Origin: Parasponia andersonii
Taxonomy: Eukaryota; Streptophyta; Magnoliopsida; Rosales; Cannabaceae
Length of the DNA: 64,000 bases
Direction: 5' to 3'
Assembly: GCA_002914805.1 (NCBI GenBank)
Contig: JXTB01000107.1
Location: forward strand, 31,909 to 95,908
Position 1 is the stretch's first letter. The number at the start of each line of letters is the position of its first letter. The notes beneath the pieces are model-generated. The model was not told the origin of the DNA. It worked only from the letters and a program-made list of their open reading frames with translations, and did not search any database. A program made the translations under genes and the position numbers. Positions 46,827 to 59,126 of this stretch are shown one piece after another.

Positions 46827-48297
46827 TTAGATATAATCTTGCCACATCGTTTTTGCTATATTGTTCCTTATGATTGCCCCCTTTCTAGCATCTTTCGTAT
46901 CATTTTCTCTTGGACAAATATTCTTTGATTGTGGTTGATTACTCGTGAGTTCTTCATCAATAATGTTTATTATGTTTTCATCTAGATCCACACCTATTGG
47001 TTAGTTATGCAATATACAATATATTAATACAATCTCTGTAACTATTTTAACAGGAAAGTGAGGTTCTATTCTACCAAAAATTATGGGAAATCATTTCTTA
47101 AGCACTCTAAATGCCCTTTCTATGACATTGCATAATGAAGCATGATAAAGGTTAAATATTTCTTGATAATTTTTTGAACCACGTTCTGAGTACTATTTCA
47201 AGTGATAACACACTCCTCTATAAGGTGTAATAAGTCCACTTCATAACATGTAACCCGCATCAACCGAATAAAATTTTCCTATAAAACTGAAATTAGAAGT
47301 TTAGTGTAGTTTCTTTCTATTTGTCTTAAATTAACAAATTTAGAAGATAAAATTGTTTCCACTAGAAATGATAAGTTTATCTTCTCTTTATAACATATTT
47401 TTTATAATCCTTGAATCGGATGTGATTCCTTAGAATCCAGATAGTATATAAGTAAATCTCATATCAAAACCACATGCTGCCATAACATTTTGTGTAGGAT
47501 ATTCTTTTCTTTCATGATAGTGAGATGCCTCTTCCCTGCTAACTTTTATGTGGATATGTGTTCCATCAATTACTTCTACACAATCTTGAAAATAATATTA
47601 AGTTTATTTATTTATATTTATATATACAAATATGTAAAAGAAGTTAGGCTTAAAGTGTTGAAGTTATAGCTTTACCTTAAAGTATGGATAGAACTTGTAA
47701 CTATTAAGTATTTCTTGTACAACTTCTACACCATCAGGCTATCTTATCTTAAGAACTGATCTTCTAAAGTAATGATTGTCGTAGTACCTCATGAAAATGT
47801 ATGCTTATTGTCTCTTTAGATCGACGAAAAAAAAAAGAAATAATATGATTCTTAACATTATGTCCTAAAATATATCGAAACTTGGCTACTTGTTCCTCTA
47901 CCATTGAATTCTTATTATCTATGAGCTTACCAGTAGCTTAAAGTAATTCACACAATCTAGCAAATGCATCTGGCCCTATCTGAAGTATGTCCTGACAATA
48001 TTTGTCGTTTGTACTAAGTTGGAATATTAATTATCTTCTAATATTTTCTCTTTCTCCTCCAATCTTAACAAGACTTCTATCAAAATAATTTGAACACAAG
48101 TATAATTTTATTATTGAATTCATATGAACCGCATCACAAATAACTTTCACTGTTGCTAGACGTTTTTGTCTTTCCCAATCACTCAAAAAGTGTGCAAAAG
48201 ATTTTTCACAAGTCTCTAGTTGGTTGTCTTCCCAATTTTCAATCAAACTATCATCCATTTCATTTCCATCCCCTTTCCAAATTTTGTTTTGATCCAT
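46827..48297 (-). pseudogene. Harbinger DDE transposase (broken)
   Basis: Starts MDQNKIWKG at 48297. After a divergent N-terminus come LQIGPDAFARLCELL, then NSMVEEQVAKF with LGHNVKNHIISFFF, then VEVIDGTHIHIKVS (first catalytic Asp), SDSRIIKN (second Asp) and NVIERAFRVLKK (catalytic Glu), and the end KTMWQDYI with stop at 46827-46829. This is the HARBI1/DDE_Tnp_4 fold, cutting and joining DNA at TTA targets. An intron probably lies at about 47585-47675. Frameshifts and several stops (for example in the stretch after LCELLK and before FPIIFG) break it. All three catalytic residues are still legible, so decay is moderate. Confidence 0.85.
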
Positions 48298-49179
48298 TTA
48301 CTGAATTAATTTTGTGAAATTAATTTTTAAAGTAATATCGAAAGAAATCAAGTAATTTCACATTATGAACAATTTGATATAAAACATATCATAAGTCCAT
48401 ATACATATACATTTATAAGAATAATTATAAATAAAAAAATCAATACGAGTCTATAAATTTAGAATATTACAAATACCTATTGAATTAAATTAAAAAGATT
48501 AAATATTTAGAAAAAAGATCAAGTCCAAAAAGTACTTTTAACTGAAATTGGAAAAAAAAAAACTTGCCTTTGGAAGTTTCAGGAGTAAATAAGTGATGAC
48601 TCTAGTAAGTATTTATCTAGCAAAAAATACATCAGATCTACTTATTATGATTTGTTTATTCACTTTTTTCCCTCATTTTTTTGTATATGAAATACTAAAT
48701 ATTGAGGAAAAATTGACTTCACTAATCGAGAAAATCACAAATAACAGTCAATCTATTAAATTAAATTAACAAGATCTTTCTTAAAAGAAAAATAAAATAC
48801 TTGCAATTTGAAGGCAGCTTAGATTTTTGTCTTCTCATAAACAAGGGAGAGCTTCTCTTTCCTCCTAGGCGTGGAACAGAGCAAAGCTTCCCTCGCTTTT
48901 TATTTTCTTTTGGCGTACTATAAGAACCAATTTCACATTTTTTTAAGCATAGATTAGTAATTTTAAAATATTACAACTATTTCCAACTTTTTTCCTCCTT
49001 TTTCTTCCAATTTGGGGCAGAAATGTTTTTGATAGGTTCCATTATATTTTTTCCATCTTATTTTTCTTCCTTCTTTGTTTTTTCCTCCTACCAAACAACC
49101 TAATTTTTTTCTTTCCCTCCACTTTTCCCTTAATTTTTTTCCTTCCTCTCCTTTTTCCATCCTACCAAATATAACCTTA

Positions 49180-50363
49180 AAGTTTAAGGACCACATACAC
49201 ATGTTATCACTTAAGGAAACCTATTTCTATTATCAATCGATTATTATATAGAAAGTGTGAATATCAAATCCTCCTACAAGAACACCTCACAATTATAATA
49301 TATATCACTACATTATAAAAACTATTCATATATCTCTCAAATGTGAGACCCCCACTAATATATGTTAAAAATGGATGGAACTTCATTTATGTTGATGTGC
49401 AAAATTTTCAACAACGGGATTATCAAATTGGCGATTCGAATGTGGATTATAATTAGAGCTTAATATTGTTATATAGTTGATATAATATTAGATTTGAATT
49501 AATATTCATTTGTATAGATCCATGATGGAATGTGTAATAAAAGTATTTTACTTTAACTCAAGGAACAACTACAAAAAAAAAAACAAACAAAATCATGAAG
49601 TATGATCTTTCTGTAATTTAACTATATATTTTGACTTAAATTATATATCTACATTTCAAATCTCTACATATTTGTACCTTCTAGGTACAAATTAAGTGAT
49701 TTATGTTAACTATTTTATGCTATTTTCAATAGATTTATTGTGTTAGTTAGTAGAAATAAGATATCCTCAATTCAGATTATGTGTATATTGAAAAATTTGT
49801 CAGTCAATTTATATGTAAAATATATAAATTTTCAGATATTTAAAATGTTGAGATATAATTTTGTACAGACTAAAAAATATAATTAAATTTGTAAAAATGC
49901 TATACTTCAGAGTACTTTCTTTTGTAGATAACCCTTAACTTAAATATAAAAAGAATAAAAACTACATTTAAGTGTGGGACCCACCATTATTAGAATTTGG
50001 TATAAAAGTGGGGTCCAATAATATTGAGTGTAAAATTAGTACTCCTACACTTTTAAATGAAATTAGTTATCTTTTTCTTGTTTGACTATTTTTGGGGTAT
50101 GAATTATATATCTCTATCAGAAGTTAGTATTCAATATGATACTTTATTTGAATCCTAATCATATGCACCAAACAAAATAAATATTGAAGTGTAAAAATTA
50201 CAAAAAAAAAATAAAAACACAAGATTCTTATGATTCAATGTTATGTCTATATGGTTTTTCATTCTATATAATTAGGGATGGAGCCAGAATTGTACTTTAA
50301 TAGGAGTATGATTTAACTAAAAAAGATTCAAACAATAAAATACATTGCTCACCCAATAACATG

Positions 50364-50394
<31 letters not shown>

Positions 50395-50703
50395 TATGTA
50401 TAAGGACATTTATGTATATGTACTCAATTAATTTGCTATCAAATTTTGTCATTAAGTGATTGAGCTTTTCTTTGCCACCAATTAAGTATTAAACATATAT
50501 ACTATTACATAAGATTGATGCTCACGTTCTAGAAAATTACTAACTAGAACAAAAATTCTCCATGATTTTAGAAGGAAAAAAATGCAAATAAATCATATTC
50601 TAATTGGGCTATAGTTTCGGAACCAATGTGAATTGGTACTTTTGACCTAAAAGATTAGAAGCTCATAAAAGCAAAATATCCTCAAATTATGATATATACA
50701 TAT
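49180..50703. other. AT-rich intergenic sequence, no gene seen
   Basis: Noncoding on both strands. It contains an AT microsatellite (about 50363-50387) and a small inverted pair GTGGGACCCACC / GGTGGGGTCC-like near 49975-50015. No element ends were identified. Confidence 0.5.
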
Positions 50704-50711
50704 AACTCAAA

Positions 50712-51328
50712 TAGAGATATAAAGTGGATAGAGTTGGGCTGGCTCGACCCACATTTAATGGGCCTATATGGGGTTTGTATCGGGCCTAGGCTCGTATCTC
50801 CTAAAATATATACTGGCTTGGCCTATATTCTTACTAAGGACCCTAGCACAGTCTACCCCACATTTTATGCGGGCCTAAGTAGGCCTACCTAAGTGAGTTG
50901 TGCCTATACAGGCCAAATATGGATCACAATATAGGCGTGCTTTTGTTGTTGTTCTATGCTTTAAAATATCAAATATGGGCCTAAAACTCATTCATATTCT
51001 TTTAAAATTTTAAATTTAAATTAAATAAAAATAAATAAATAAATAACATTAAAAACATATAAATGAAAATATTTAATTAAGATTTTTTAAATTTTAATTA
51101 AAAATATATTTAAAATTATATATAGAATGACTAAATATGGTCTAATGTAGGTTGATAGAAATACGGGCCTAGCTGAGTCTATAACTGAGGCCCAACCCGA
51201 CCCTTACTATATGTAACAAGTCGGCTTATACCCACATAATATTGGCTTGGGCCAGGCCAATACCGTACTTTTTTTTTGGAATGTGAGTCGGCCTACAAAG
51301 CTTGGCCTGACCCATATTGACATCTCTA
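50712..51328. mobile_element. hAT-type MITE
   Basis: 617 bp, with ends TAGAGATATAAAGTGG and (inverted) TAGAGATGTCAATATGG. The flanks AACTCAAA (50704-50711) and AACTCAGA (51329-51336) form an 8-bp duplication with one mismatch. The interior has GGGCC/GGCCC-rich arms (GGGCTGGCTCGACCC, GGCCAGGCC) around an AT-rich core, typical of a common plant hAT MITE type. The 67-residue ORF at 50689-50892 is not a gene. Confidence 0.78.
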
Positions 51329-51336
51329 AACTCAGA

Positions 51337-52646
51337 TTATATATATAATATTAAATAATTTTTTTCTCCAAAATCCAATGCACTTGTCCCTAAGTAGCTC
51401 CGCCCTTGTACATAATAGTTTCGCAATTTGAAAAAATTTCATCATTCTATATTATTTGTTCTTTTATGGATAGGCCCTTATCTATACTTTTTTTTTGAAA
51501 TGAGACCTTTATCTATAGTTATATGTGTCAAAAGTGTCGTATGACCCATTTTAGTTGTGTATAATTGTCCTTTCATATTGCTTCAGACATGACTCAATTT
51601 TTAGTTTTGTCGTACCTTATTAGCTTAAAGTCCAAAATCATTGGTTTGACACAGTATATTAGCTCATGTTTTAACTTATCATGCTTTTGTGTTGTTCCGT
51701 GTTAGTCCACGTGCTTAAGACGTGTCAATCCATTTGGACCAAAATTGACAAACTCAAATTATAATTTTGATAAATTAATGCCATTTTGTGAAATCTTTTC
51801 CCAAAATTATTAATATATAATAAAGAAAAACTATAAAATTACAATGAACTTTTTATATTCGAGTTGAACTTGGTAAAGAAGAAAAGAAAAACAGGGAAAA
51901 AAATAAACAAATAAATTGAAAAGAATTTTAAATAAGAAAAATAATTAGAATTAATAAACGAAATTTATATATATGACATGCTACTATATCTTGCCTAATG
52001 TACTAACATAACCTGTAGTGTCAATTGGCCGTGTCATGCGTGCTCAACCCGTCATACTTAATTATAAGCCCGACAAAACCCATATAATTAGATTGTGCTA
52101 GGCGTGACCTATATTTTGACGCGTTTTACCATTCTTAAGTCTTATTGTGCTATGCTATATCGTGTTTTCTTAGTAATGAGCCAACCTAATCCTCTTAACA
52201 GATCTATATCTAGTTAAGGGGTGAGTAATGTTTTCTTTTTGCTCTTTTGATGGCCAGATAATAAAATTAAATATTGAAATAAATGTGACAACTAGAATTA
52301 AAGTTACCAAATCCATTTTAAAAAAATGCTAAATAGAATCCCTCATTTTAAGAGGAAAATGAATGCGAAGAAAGGGTTTAGGAGGTGAAAAAGGTAAGAT
52401 TAGTGTGAAAAGATCTTAAACAGATAAAATGACTCCATCAAACATCAAAGTTGAAGACGAATTTTCCAACATAAGTAAACGACTCTTAAGCGGCTCTTCG
52501 CAAAATGGCAAAATGGACAAATTTTGTTGGCATATATATATATATATATATATATATGTCTCCATCTTTTTTTAACCTCAAACACGACCAACATATTCAT
52601 ACCCAATATAAAATCTGATTACTTATTATAAAAACTTATATACTTA
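51337..52646. other. Intergenic repeat-like sequence, no gene seen
   Basis: About 51530-52210 is rich in GTGTCGT, GTGCTATGC and similar words that look like a dispersed plant repeat, but I could not match two ends. An AT microsatellite lies at 52532-52557. No coding sequence. Confidence 0.45.
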
Positions 52647-53300
52647 GGTCAAGTTTAGAATGCAGGATAAGGATAAGATTGAATTGAATTAAATTAATCT
52701 TATATTTAGCGCATGCATATGAGAGAGGTTGGATTGGATTAAAATAATTTACTCCAAAAATAATACTTTTAGAAGAGGATAATATTATTTTCTTGATAAT
52801 TTGGGTTTGAGGGAATTATAAATTTTATTAAAAATAATAGAATATTTTTGAAGTAGTATAGAATAGTACTTTCGAAATTAACTTTTCAAAGTGGTAAAAT
52901 TAGAAATGGCATTTTTCAAAATATTTTTTATAAGTGGTATTTTTTGCAAATAATTATACGAAAATGATATTTTTCCAAAAATAAGTTTTAAAAGTAGTAT
53001 TTTCAAAATATTTTTTTGAAAGTGGTACTTTGTAAATAAGTTTTGAAAAATGATATTTTACAAAATTGAATTTAAAAATAGCATTTTTTAAAAGTAGTAT
53101 CTTTCTAAATAATCAATCCTCAAAATTTGTTATTTAGTTGAAATTATGAAATACACATGCTAATCATATTCTAACAAAAAGTAGCAAACCAAATATGGGA
53201 TATGATTGAACTATAATTCTATCTTATCATATCATATCCAATCCGATTCTTTAAAATAATTCAATCTAATCCTATCTTATATTGCATGCCAAACGAAGCC
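52647..53300. mobile_element. Tourist-like MITE (candidate)
   Basis: About 654 bp. The left end reads GGTCAAGTTTAGAATGCAGG and the inverted right end GGCTTCGTTTGGCATGCAAT; both continue into AAGAT-rich, GATTGGATT-type sequence. Flanks are TTA and ATA, a degraded 3-bp duplication. The middle has many near-repeats of GTGGTATTTTT type. Confidence 0.6.
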
Positions 53301-55060
53301 ATAATATATAAGTTGAATAAAGTAATCACTTGAGTATAAAAACTTTATACTTGGATTATATATTCTTAGTCTTTTAGCTATAAAGAAAAAGAATTAACTA
53401 AAATAAAGTGTAAAAAAATGGACATCCATCCTAATTTTTTGAATAAATAAATGTTTAAAAGCCTGTTTTTATTCATAGGTGATAAATTATGACTCATGTT
53501 ACAAGAACATGGTCACATATAGGCAATAAAAATTTATTCCTCAGTCTAATTATCTCTTTTTTCAATAAAAAAAATTCCCCCTTCCCCCACACCAAATTCA
53601 TGGTTCGAATTGTTTTTAAGTTCAAAATCGTCCAAAGTTTTCTTTTGAAATAAATGAGGAAAAAAAAAGGTCAAGTTGCATGTTGCAACTTTCCTATACT
53701 TCAAAGCCAAAGCTTCTTTTTCAATTCAAAAACATTATTAATTATTGCAGTTATTGCAAGGCTCTTTTAAACCTGCTCTAAACATTATTGGCTCAATCAT
53801 CTCCAAATATATTATTAATCCCAACATTGTTGACTCACTCAAATTTTAGTGCCAATTGCCAACATTTTATTGTTCTCCCTCGTCATGGTTAAACTCAAGT
53901 GAGAGCACATGATACATGCAAAATTTCATTGGTTGCATTTTTATCTTTGGTCAATTGGTCCCCTTTATAGGTGGCATATTTTTGTCACTATTTTTTTTTT
54001 TTTTGAATAGCGATGGAATTGTCACTATTTACTTATGTATATTTTAAGTACATCTCTCTAATTTGGATTTTTTTTTTATTATTATCTTTTAAAGGTTGGT
54101 TTGCTGAACTCCTATAACATTAGACTTAATGGGGACATTTTCATAAATAGTTATTTATAGGGAATATATTAATGATTTAGCAGTTGGTTTCGACTTTTTA
54201 AGAAAATTAATAGTTTATCCCAAATATAATCTTAGTTAAAACTGTATTAGTGTGAAGATGAGGAAAATAAAAGATCAAAAAATAACTATAAAAATAGAAA
54301 GATGACCTAATTTCCTTGTTAATTTGTTAATTTATATTAAACATGTTTTATATTTAACTAAGAATGTAATTAATAAAGCCATCGATGTGGTCATGTATGC
54401 TCGATTTTGCATTACAACTTTTAGCAAATCATTTTTATAGTAAAGATTTAATTGTCACATTGACTTGAACACTACAAAGAATTTTGAAATACAAAAAAGT
54501 TTAATTCGTACGATAATTTTCTTGCGGTGGATTAAAAGGAAAAACCATAATAGGCAGCCCATGAGATATTAAGCTGAAGATTATTACTTATGTTATATGT
54601 TCATAAAATCTATTTGATAAAAGCTTCTTATATAAAAGGATGCTTTCGAAATGTGCTTAAAAGTATAACATTGGGTAGCCACACTTCTTTTGAACGTGGA
54701 AAGTTCTAACTTCAAAACCTATTTCAAAATAGAACATAAAAAAAAATTTCGAATTAACTTAAACTTAAGTGGCTATAGTGGAAAATTTCTTTTGTCAAGA
54801 GATAAAATCATAATCAATCATTTTTATACCTGTTGACAACGTTGGATAATACAATTTTTCCCACCAACCCTATTACCCGTGGGTACCTGCCCAATACCTA
54901 CTCATTTGGGTAAATGGATCATGATGGTTAAAAAAATGATAGTTATTATCAATAGTATTTTATAGATTTATATTTTTACTTATGTGAGTTTTTTCTTATT
55001 TTTTTATAATCATAACAACTTTATAAGAATTTCCAAATCTGCCCATTTCTATCAAACCAG
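53301..55060. other. AT-rich intergenic sequence, no gene seen
   Basis: Noncoding on both strands. Several long T and A runs. I recognised no element ends and no coding family. Confidence 0.5.
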
Positions 55061-55240
55061 TTGATTATTTTTCTTACCCGTTGATTATCTTCCTTATACT
55101 CAATAACCGACTCATTATCTTCTTTAGACGTAGTAACTAGATCAATTATCTTCATTACTAGTTGATTATCTTTCTTAGACTTAATAACCAATTGATTATC
55201 TTCCTTAGACTAAATTACTGGTTAATTATATTTGTTAAAA
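55061..55240. repeat. 30-bp minisatellite
   Basis: TTGATTATCTTCCTTAGACT-type units recur with the GATTAT word at 55063, 55083, 55113, 55144, 55163, 55193 and 55223: spacings 20, 30, 31, 19, 30, 30. About seven units, two of them short by 10 bp. The same wording (TTAGTTGATTATCTTTA) appears singly near 60222. Confidence 0.75.
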
Positions 55241-55259
55241 TACAAGGGATTTTTTTTTT

Positions 55260-55992
55260 ATAGGCTTAATAACTAGTTGATAATGTGATGTGATTATTAA
55301 CACCAAGAATAATGAGAATGTTGTTTCTAAATCCCTTGTCAAAACATTAGAGTTACCAACAAAGTGTCCAAGGCCTTACTCAATTGGTTGGATTTTTTCA
55401 TTTCTCATTTTCTATTGGTAAATATTATCAAGAAGAGATAGTTTGCGATGTGATTGAAATAGATACGTGTCATATGTTACTGGGTTACTTTTGGCAATTT
55501 GACGTTGGTGTTGTCTACCGTGGCAAAGATAACAGCTTTGCGTTATATTAGAAGGGGAAAAAATTTCTCTAGTCCCTCTATAATAGGGTTTTAGTAGACT
55601 AGTGACTACAATAACTAACTAGGACACATTCCTCATTATATCTAGGTCAAGCTTCTTGTCATCTCTCAAGGAGAGAACAATCAAGTTGCCATTATTGTTA
55701 AAGAAACCAATCTAATTGCTGTTGTTATTCCTAGTGCTGTGGTTCCCTTACTTCAAGAATTTACTGATTTGTCGCACGAATAACTCCCTATTGACCTTCT
55801 GCCAATAAGAGACATTCAATATCACATCGACCCCACTCTAGGAGCCACCCTACCTAACCTATCATACTACTGAATGAGTCCATGGGAATATGAAATCTTA
55901 TGAAGTATAGTTGATGAGCTACTAAAAAGGAAATTGATGCGAGTTAGCTTGAGTCCTTGTGCCATTCCTATACTTTCAGTACCGAAGAAGGC
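55260..55992 (+). mobile_element. Ty3/gypsy fragment, protease to start of RT (fossil)
   Basis: Plus-strand translations give gypsy protease-region wording (EIDTCHMLLG, FWQFDVG) followed by the protease-RT linker (VPLLQEFTDL, RDIQYHIDP) and the first RT motifs. No LTR of its own is attached. It is a broken remnant, cut off on the right near 55992 where an unrelated LTR-like repeat begins. Confidence 0.75.
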
Positions 55993-56147
55993 ATGAGGCC
56001 TATCTGTAAGGGTCCTCGAAGTAAGGCCTAAATGGATGGAGCATGAAGAGTGCACTCTTGGGCCTAATTCTAGGTGATTGATAGGATTAGATTGCGCCCC
56101 TTCTAATAGTTGTAACTTTTGGGAGGATTGGTTGCATCTGTCCAATA
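55993..56147 (+). repeat. LTR-like repeat, copy 1 (fossil)
   Basis: Similar to 59900-60056 over some 140 bp (shared wording CTCTTGGGCCT, GATAGGATTAGATT, ATAGTTG, GATTGGTTG). It is followed at 56153-56164 by TGGTATTAAAGC, close to the tRNA-Met primer-site word TGGTATCAGAGC, so it looks like the 3' part of an LTR, perhaps of a small TRIM-type element. The left part is missing. Confidence 0.5.
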
Positions 56148-56258
56148 TTAGTTGGTATTAAAGCTAGAAGTCTTGTGTAGAGTCATCTCAATATAATTTG
56201 GGGCCTAAGCGAAATTTTAAAATATGAGCATTTTAAAAAAAAATTAAGAACGATCTAT

Positions 56259-59126
56259 TTAAAAATCAATTTTTCTTACTTTTTTATGTGCAAAAGAATT
56301 AATCAAATTTTTGTATTCAAGCTTATCCAATAAATCATTTTCAATAAACAACACAGTTGATCTTCTTAATCGTTTTTGTGACATAGCTGATCTTAAGTAA
56401 GATTATATTAATTTCACATTTGAAAAACTTCTTTCTATAGAAACAACCATCACTAAAATCGTTAATAATATTTTATAAACAATACTTATATTTAGAAAAG
56501 AATCTACCCTTTTAATATAATCAAGAATTTTAATAGGACCACTATTTTCCTTTTGAAAAAGTTCTCTTTAAATTTTTAATTCTAAAAATAAATCTAAACC
56601 ATTAATATCAAAAAGTCCATCATATTTTAGAATATCTTCAAGATTTAAAGAATTTGTTTTCAAAATATCTTTATCCGATGACTTTACTTACTTAAAATTG
56701 AATAAAAACCCAAAAATATTTTTATATATTTGAAACTATTCAAATCTGATTCTAAGTAAAGAAATAACTTGGTCAACTATGTAAATAAAATATTCAATTC
56801 GAAATGATTCTTAAGCAGATTCTATTTTATCACAATCAATATTTTTATCAAATTATTTTTTCTACTAATCAAATGTTTTTCACAAAATTTGATTTCTATA
56901 TTTATATCATTTGAAATCAATGCTGATACAAACCCATTTTTTCTATAATTTTCAAAATAAGAAAGAAGACCTTTTAAATGATCAATAGCAACATCAATAT
57001 GCATATTTTCGCTTTGTAATCTTTTATTAACTGAATTAACAATAAATAAGATATCAAATTAGATAGTTATTGTAGGAAAAATTGACTTAACACTTAGGAA
57101 AATCATACATGCATACAGATATGGAAAATGCATGATCATATCATAAATGCAGCGGATTTAGGTTTTAAAATTTTTATATGAAAATAGTTTTTCATAACTA
57201 GATAATACACATGCATCATATACAGGATCATGTACAACATAAATCAAATCTAGATACAAAATCCCCAGAGATGAGATTAAAGTTTACTTTTTATAGCGTA
57301 TTCCTTCTTGATTTTCTTGTTGATGGTGATCAAACCTCCAACTCTAGATCTTCTTATCTATGTTCTTGCTTTTGAATGATGAGATGAGTGGGTACCTAGT
57401 CGAAACCTATGTAGGAGAACGATCAATAACACCTTCTTGATCCTATGGAACACTGGGATGTGAGATAGAACTATGAGATGATAGGAAACTTTTTCTCTCT
57501 CACTTAGCCTAGGGTGGCCGAATTCTTCTCTCTTATTTTTCTTGAAATCTAGTTACCTTAACACTTTTAACACGATTTTTCCAACAAAGTTGTGACAATG
57601 TTTTAACATTAAAATTTAATATATAATTTTTTAATATTTTTCATTGTTTTTTTGAAGAAGAAATTAATGAATATATACATTGTAAAACTCCAAAAAATAA
57701 TACAGTTCTAACACAAGAGGTTGCAATATCACAAAGTATTAAATTCAGATTATAGCAACTACAAGGTGTATCTAATGTTCTAGGATTTATATGTAGTAAT
57801 CATTTCTTTTCACATTAATGTTTTCCTTTCATATTAGAACCGTTATCGTACTCTTGTCCTCTTACATCATTGATGTCAAGTTTCAGGTTTTCAATTTCTC
57901 CTATTATATCACTAAAGAGGCCTTTTCTAGAGGTATTATCTACCTTTAAAAATCCCCAAAAAAATATTCTACTACCCTTATTGGACTTACTGAAATATTT
58001 ACACACCTTAATACAATAGACATTTGCTTTTGATGACTTGAATGTGGACTACAATCAAGTATAATAGGAAAAATATTTGGCCTTATTGATTTTTTTTTTT
58101 TCAAAATTATATTTTTGACTTCAAGTGCTAACATTTGAATCAACTCATGAATATTACGTTCCAAGTAATGTTTTTGAATCTCACTATTTTGAATACGTTG
58201 GATGTGTTCTTGTATTATCGGATCAAATTCAGTAATCATCTCAATTAGACTCAAAAGAATTTTCATTATTCTCTTGATAAATCTTCTCGTTATTTCCATG
58301 AAATTCCAAATTATTCTTAGCTCTATTTTTAACAACAACAATTATTCTTACTAAAATATTTCTCTGATGTTCCTTCTCTTTGTTGATTTTTTTTTGGACA
58401 TCTCTATCAATAATTCTATTCTTTACCAATCTCAACTCTAAATCAGCCCAAGTATTCATGTTAATAATGTGTTCATTACTTGTTTCATGATTTTTAAGTT
58501 TGACTCCAAGATTTCTCCAATCATTAGTTCTTTCATTGCCTAATAAATGGTTTATACTAGACTTAGTACTAAACAATTTGAAACAAAAGCAATATATTCT
58601 GTCAAAATTCTTAGAATATACCAACTATTTTCTATCATGTCTTTTTCCATTTGATGGTCTTTTTATTTAATACAAAGTGGAGAAATGCTTAGAAAGTTTA
58701 TCTTTTGGAAAATTAATGTTACTTTCTCTAATTAGACCTTTTTCTACCAATAAATCTCTTAACTTATTGTCAATATTTTCCCATCTTCTTAGATCATAAA
58801 TATTATTCATAAAAACATCACCCAAATTATCATTAACATCTTTTACTAATTTTATCTTCTTCTTTATTTTCTTGACATTCTTTATCATCCTTTATACCAT
58901 CATATATTTCATCATTCTTATCCTCTATAGGATGTTCTACTATCACTTCAATATTTCCTAACTCATTTAAATCTGATTGTTCAATTGTTTCTACACTTGA
59001 GTTGTTTACATCCTTTTTACTACGTGTTAAATTTTTTTCAAGAGCTCCTTTTTGGGATTGAATCATATTTTTCATTTTTTTTTCCTCGAGTTTGTCATAT
59101 TTAGATGTATATTTTGTATTAAGCAT
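56259..59126 (-). pseudogene. hAT transposase with TTF zinc finger (broken)
   Basis: In minus-strand order: the N-terminus with KYDKLEEKKMKNMIQSQKGA (59126-58833); LRDLLVEKGL...FPKD; a TTF-type zinc finger with DRIYCFCFKLF and RTNDWRNLGVKLKNHETSNE (58624-58440); a DUF4371-like region with FDPIIQEHIQRI and IRPNIFPIILDC (58250-57950); GSNMKGKH and LNLILCDIA (57840-57700); then after an insertion MHIDVAIDHLKGLLSYF (57004-56950); and the hAT C-terminal dimerisation region with ERSFS and LRSAMSQKRL, ending at the stop 56259-56261. The family is annotated in plants as zinc finger MYM-type protein 1-like. Several frame changes and stops break it, and about 65 residues are missing at the insertion point. 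Such genes are sometimes domesticated; here there is no sign of that. Confidence 0.85.
57071..57596 (-). repeat. Solo-LTR-like insertion in the hAT gene (fossil)
   Basis: 526 bp splitting the hAT transposase. On the minus strand it starts TGTTGGAAAAATCG and ends AATTTTTCCTACA, the inverted TG...CA ends of an LTR, and it holds no coding sequence. No 5-bp duplication is evident, and transposase sequence is missing at the junction, so a deletion accompanied or followed the insertion. Confidence 0.5.

Larger units (their letters stand above)
44447..49176 (-). mobile_element. PIF/Harbinger transposon, full length, decayed
   Basis: A 4730-bp element with terminal repeats GGCTATGTTTGATA and (inverted right end) GGTTATATTTGGTA, and the 3-bp duplication TTA at 44444-44446 and 49177-49179, exactly as this superfamily makes. 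Both ends carry long purine-rich subterminal stretches with a second copy of the TGTTTGGTA/TGTTTAGTA motif (about 44546 and 49093). Inside are the two genes usual for plant Harbingers, both on the minus strand: a DDE transposase (46827-48297) and downstream a Myb/SANT-like protein (45644-46565). In-frame stops in both mean it is not autonomous now. Transposase and terminal wording could identify its MITE offspring. Confidence 0.9.
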
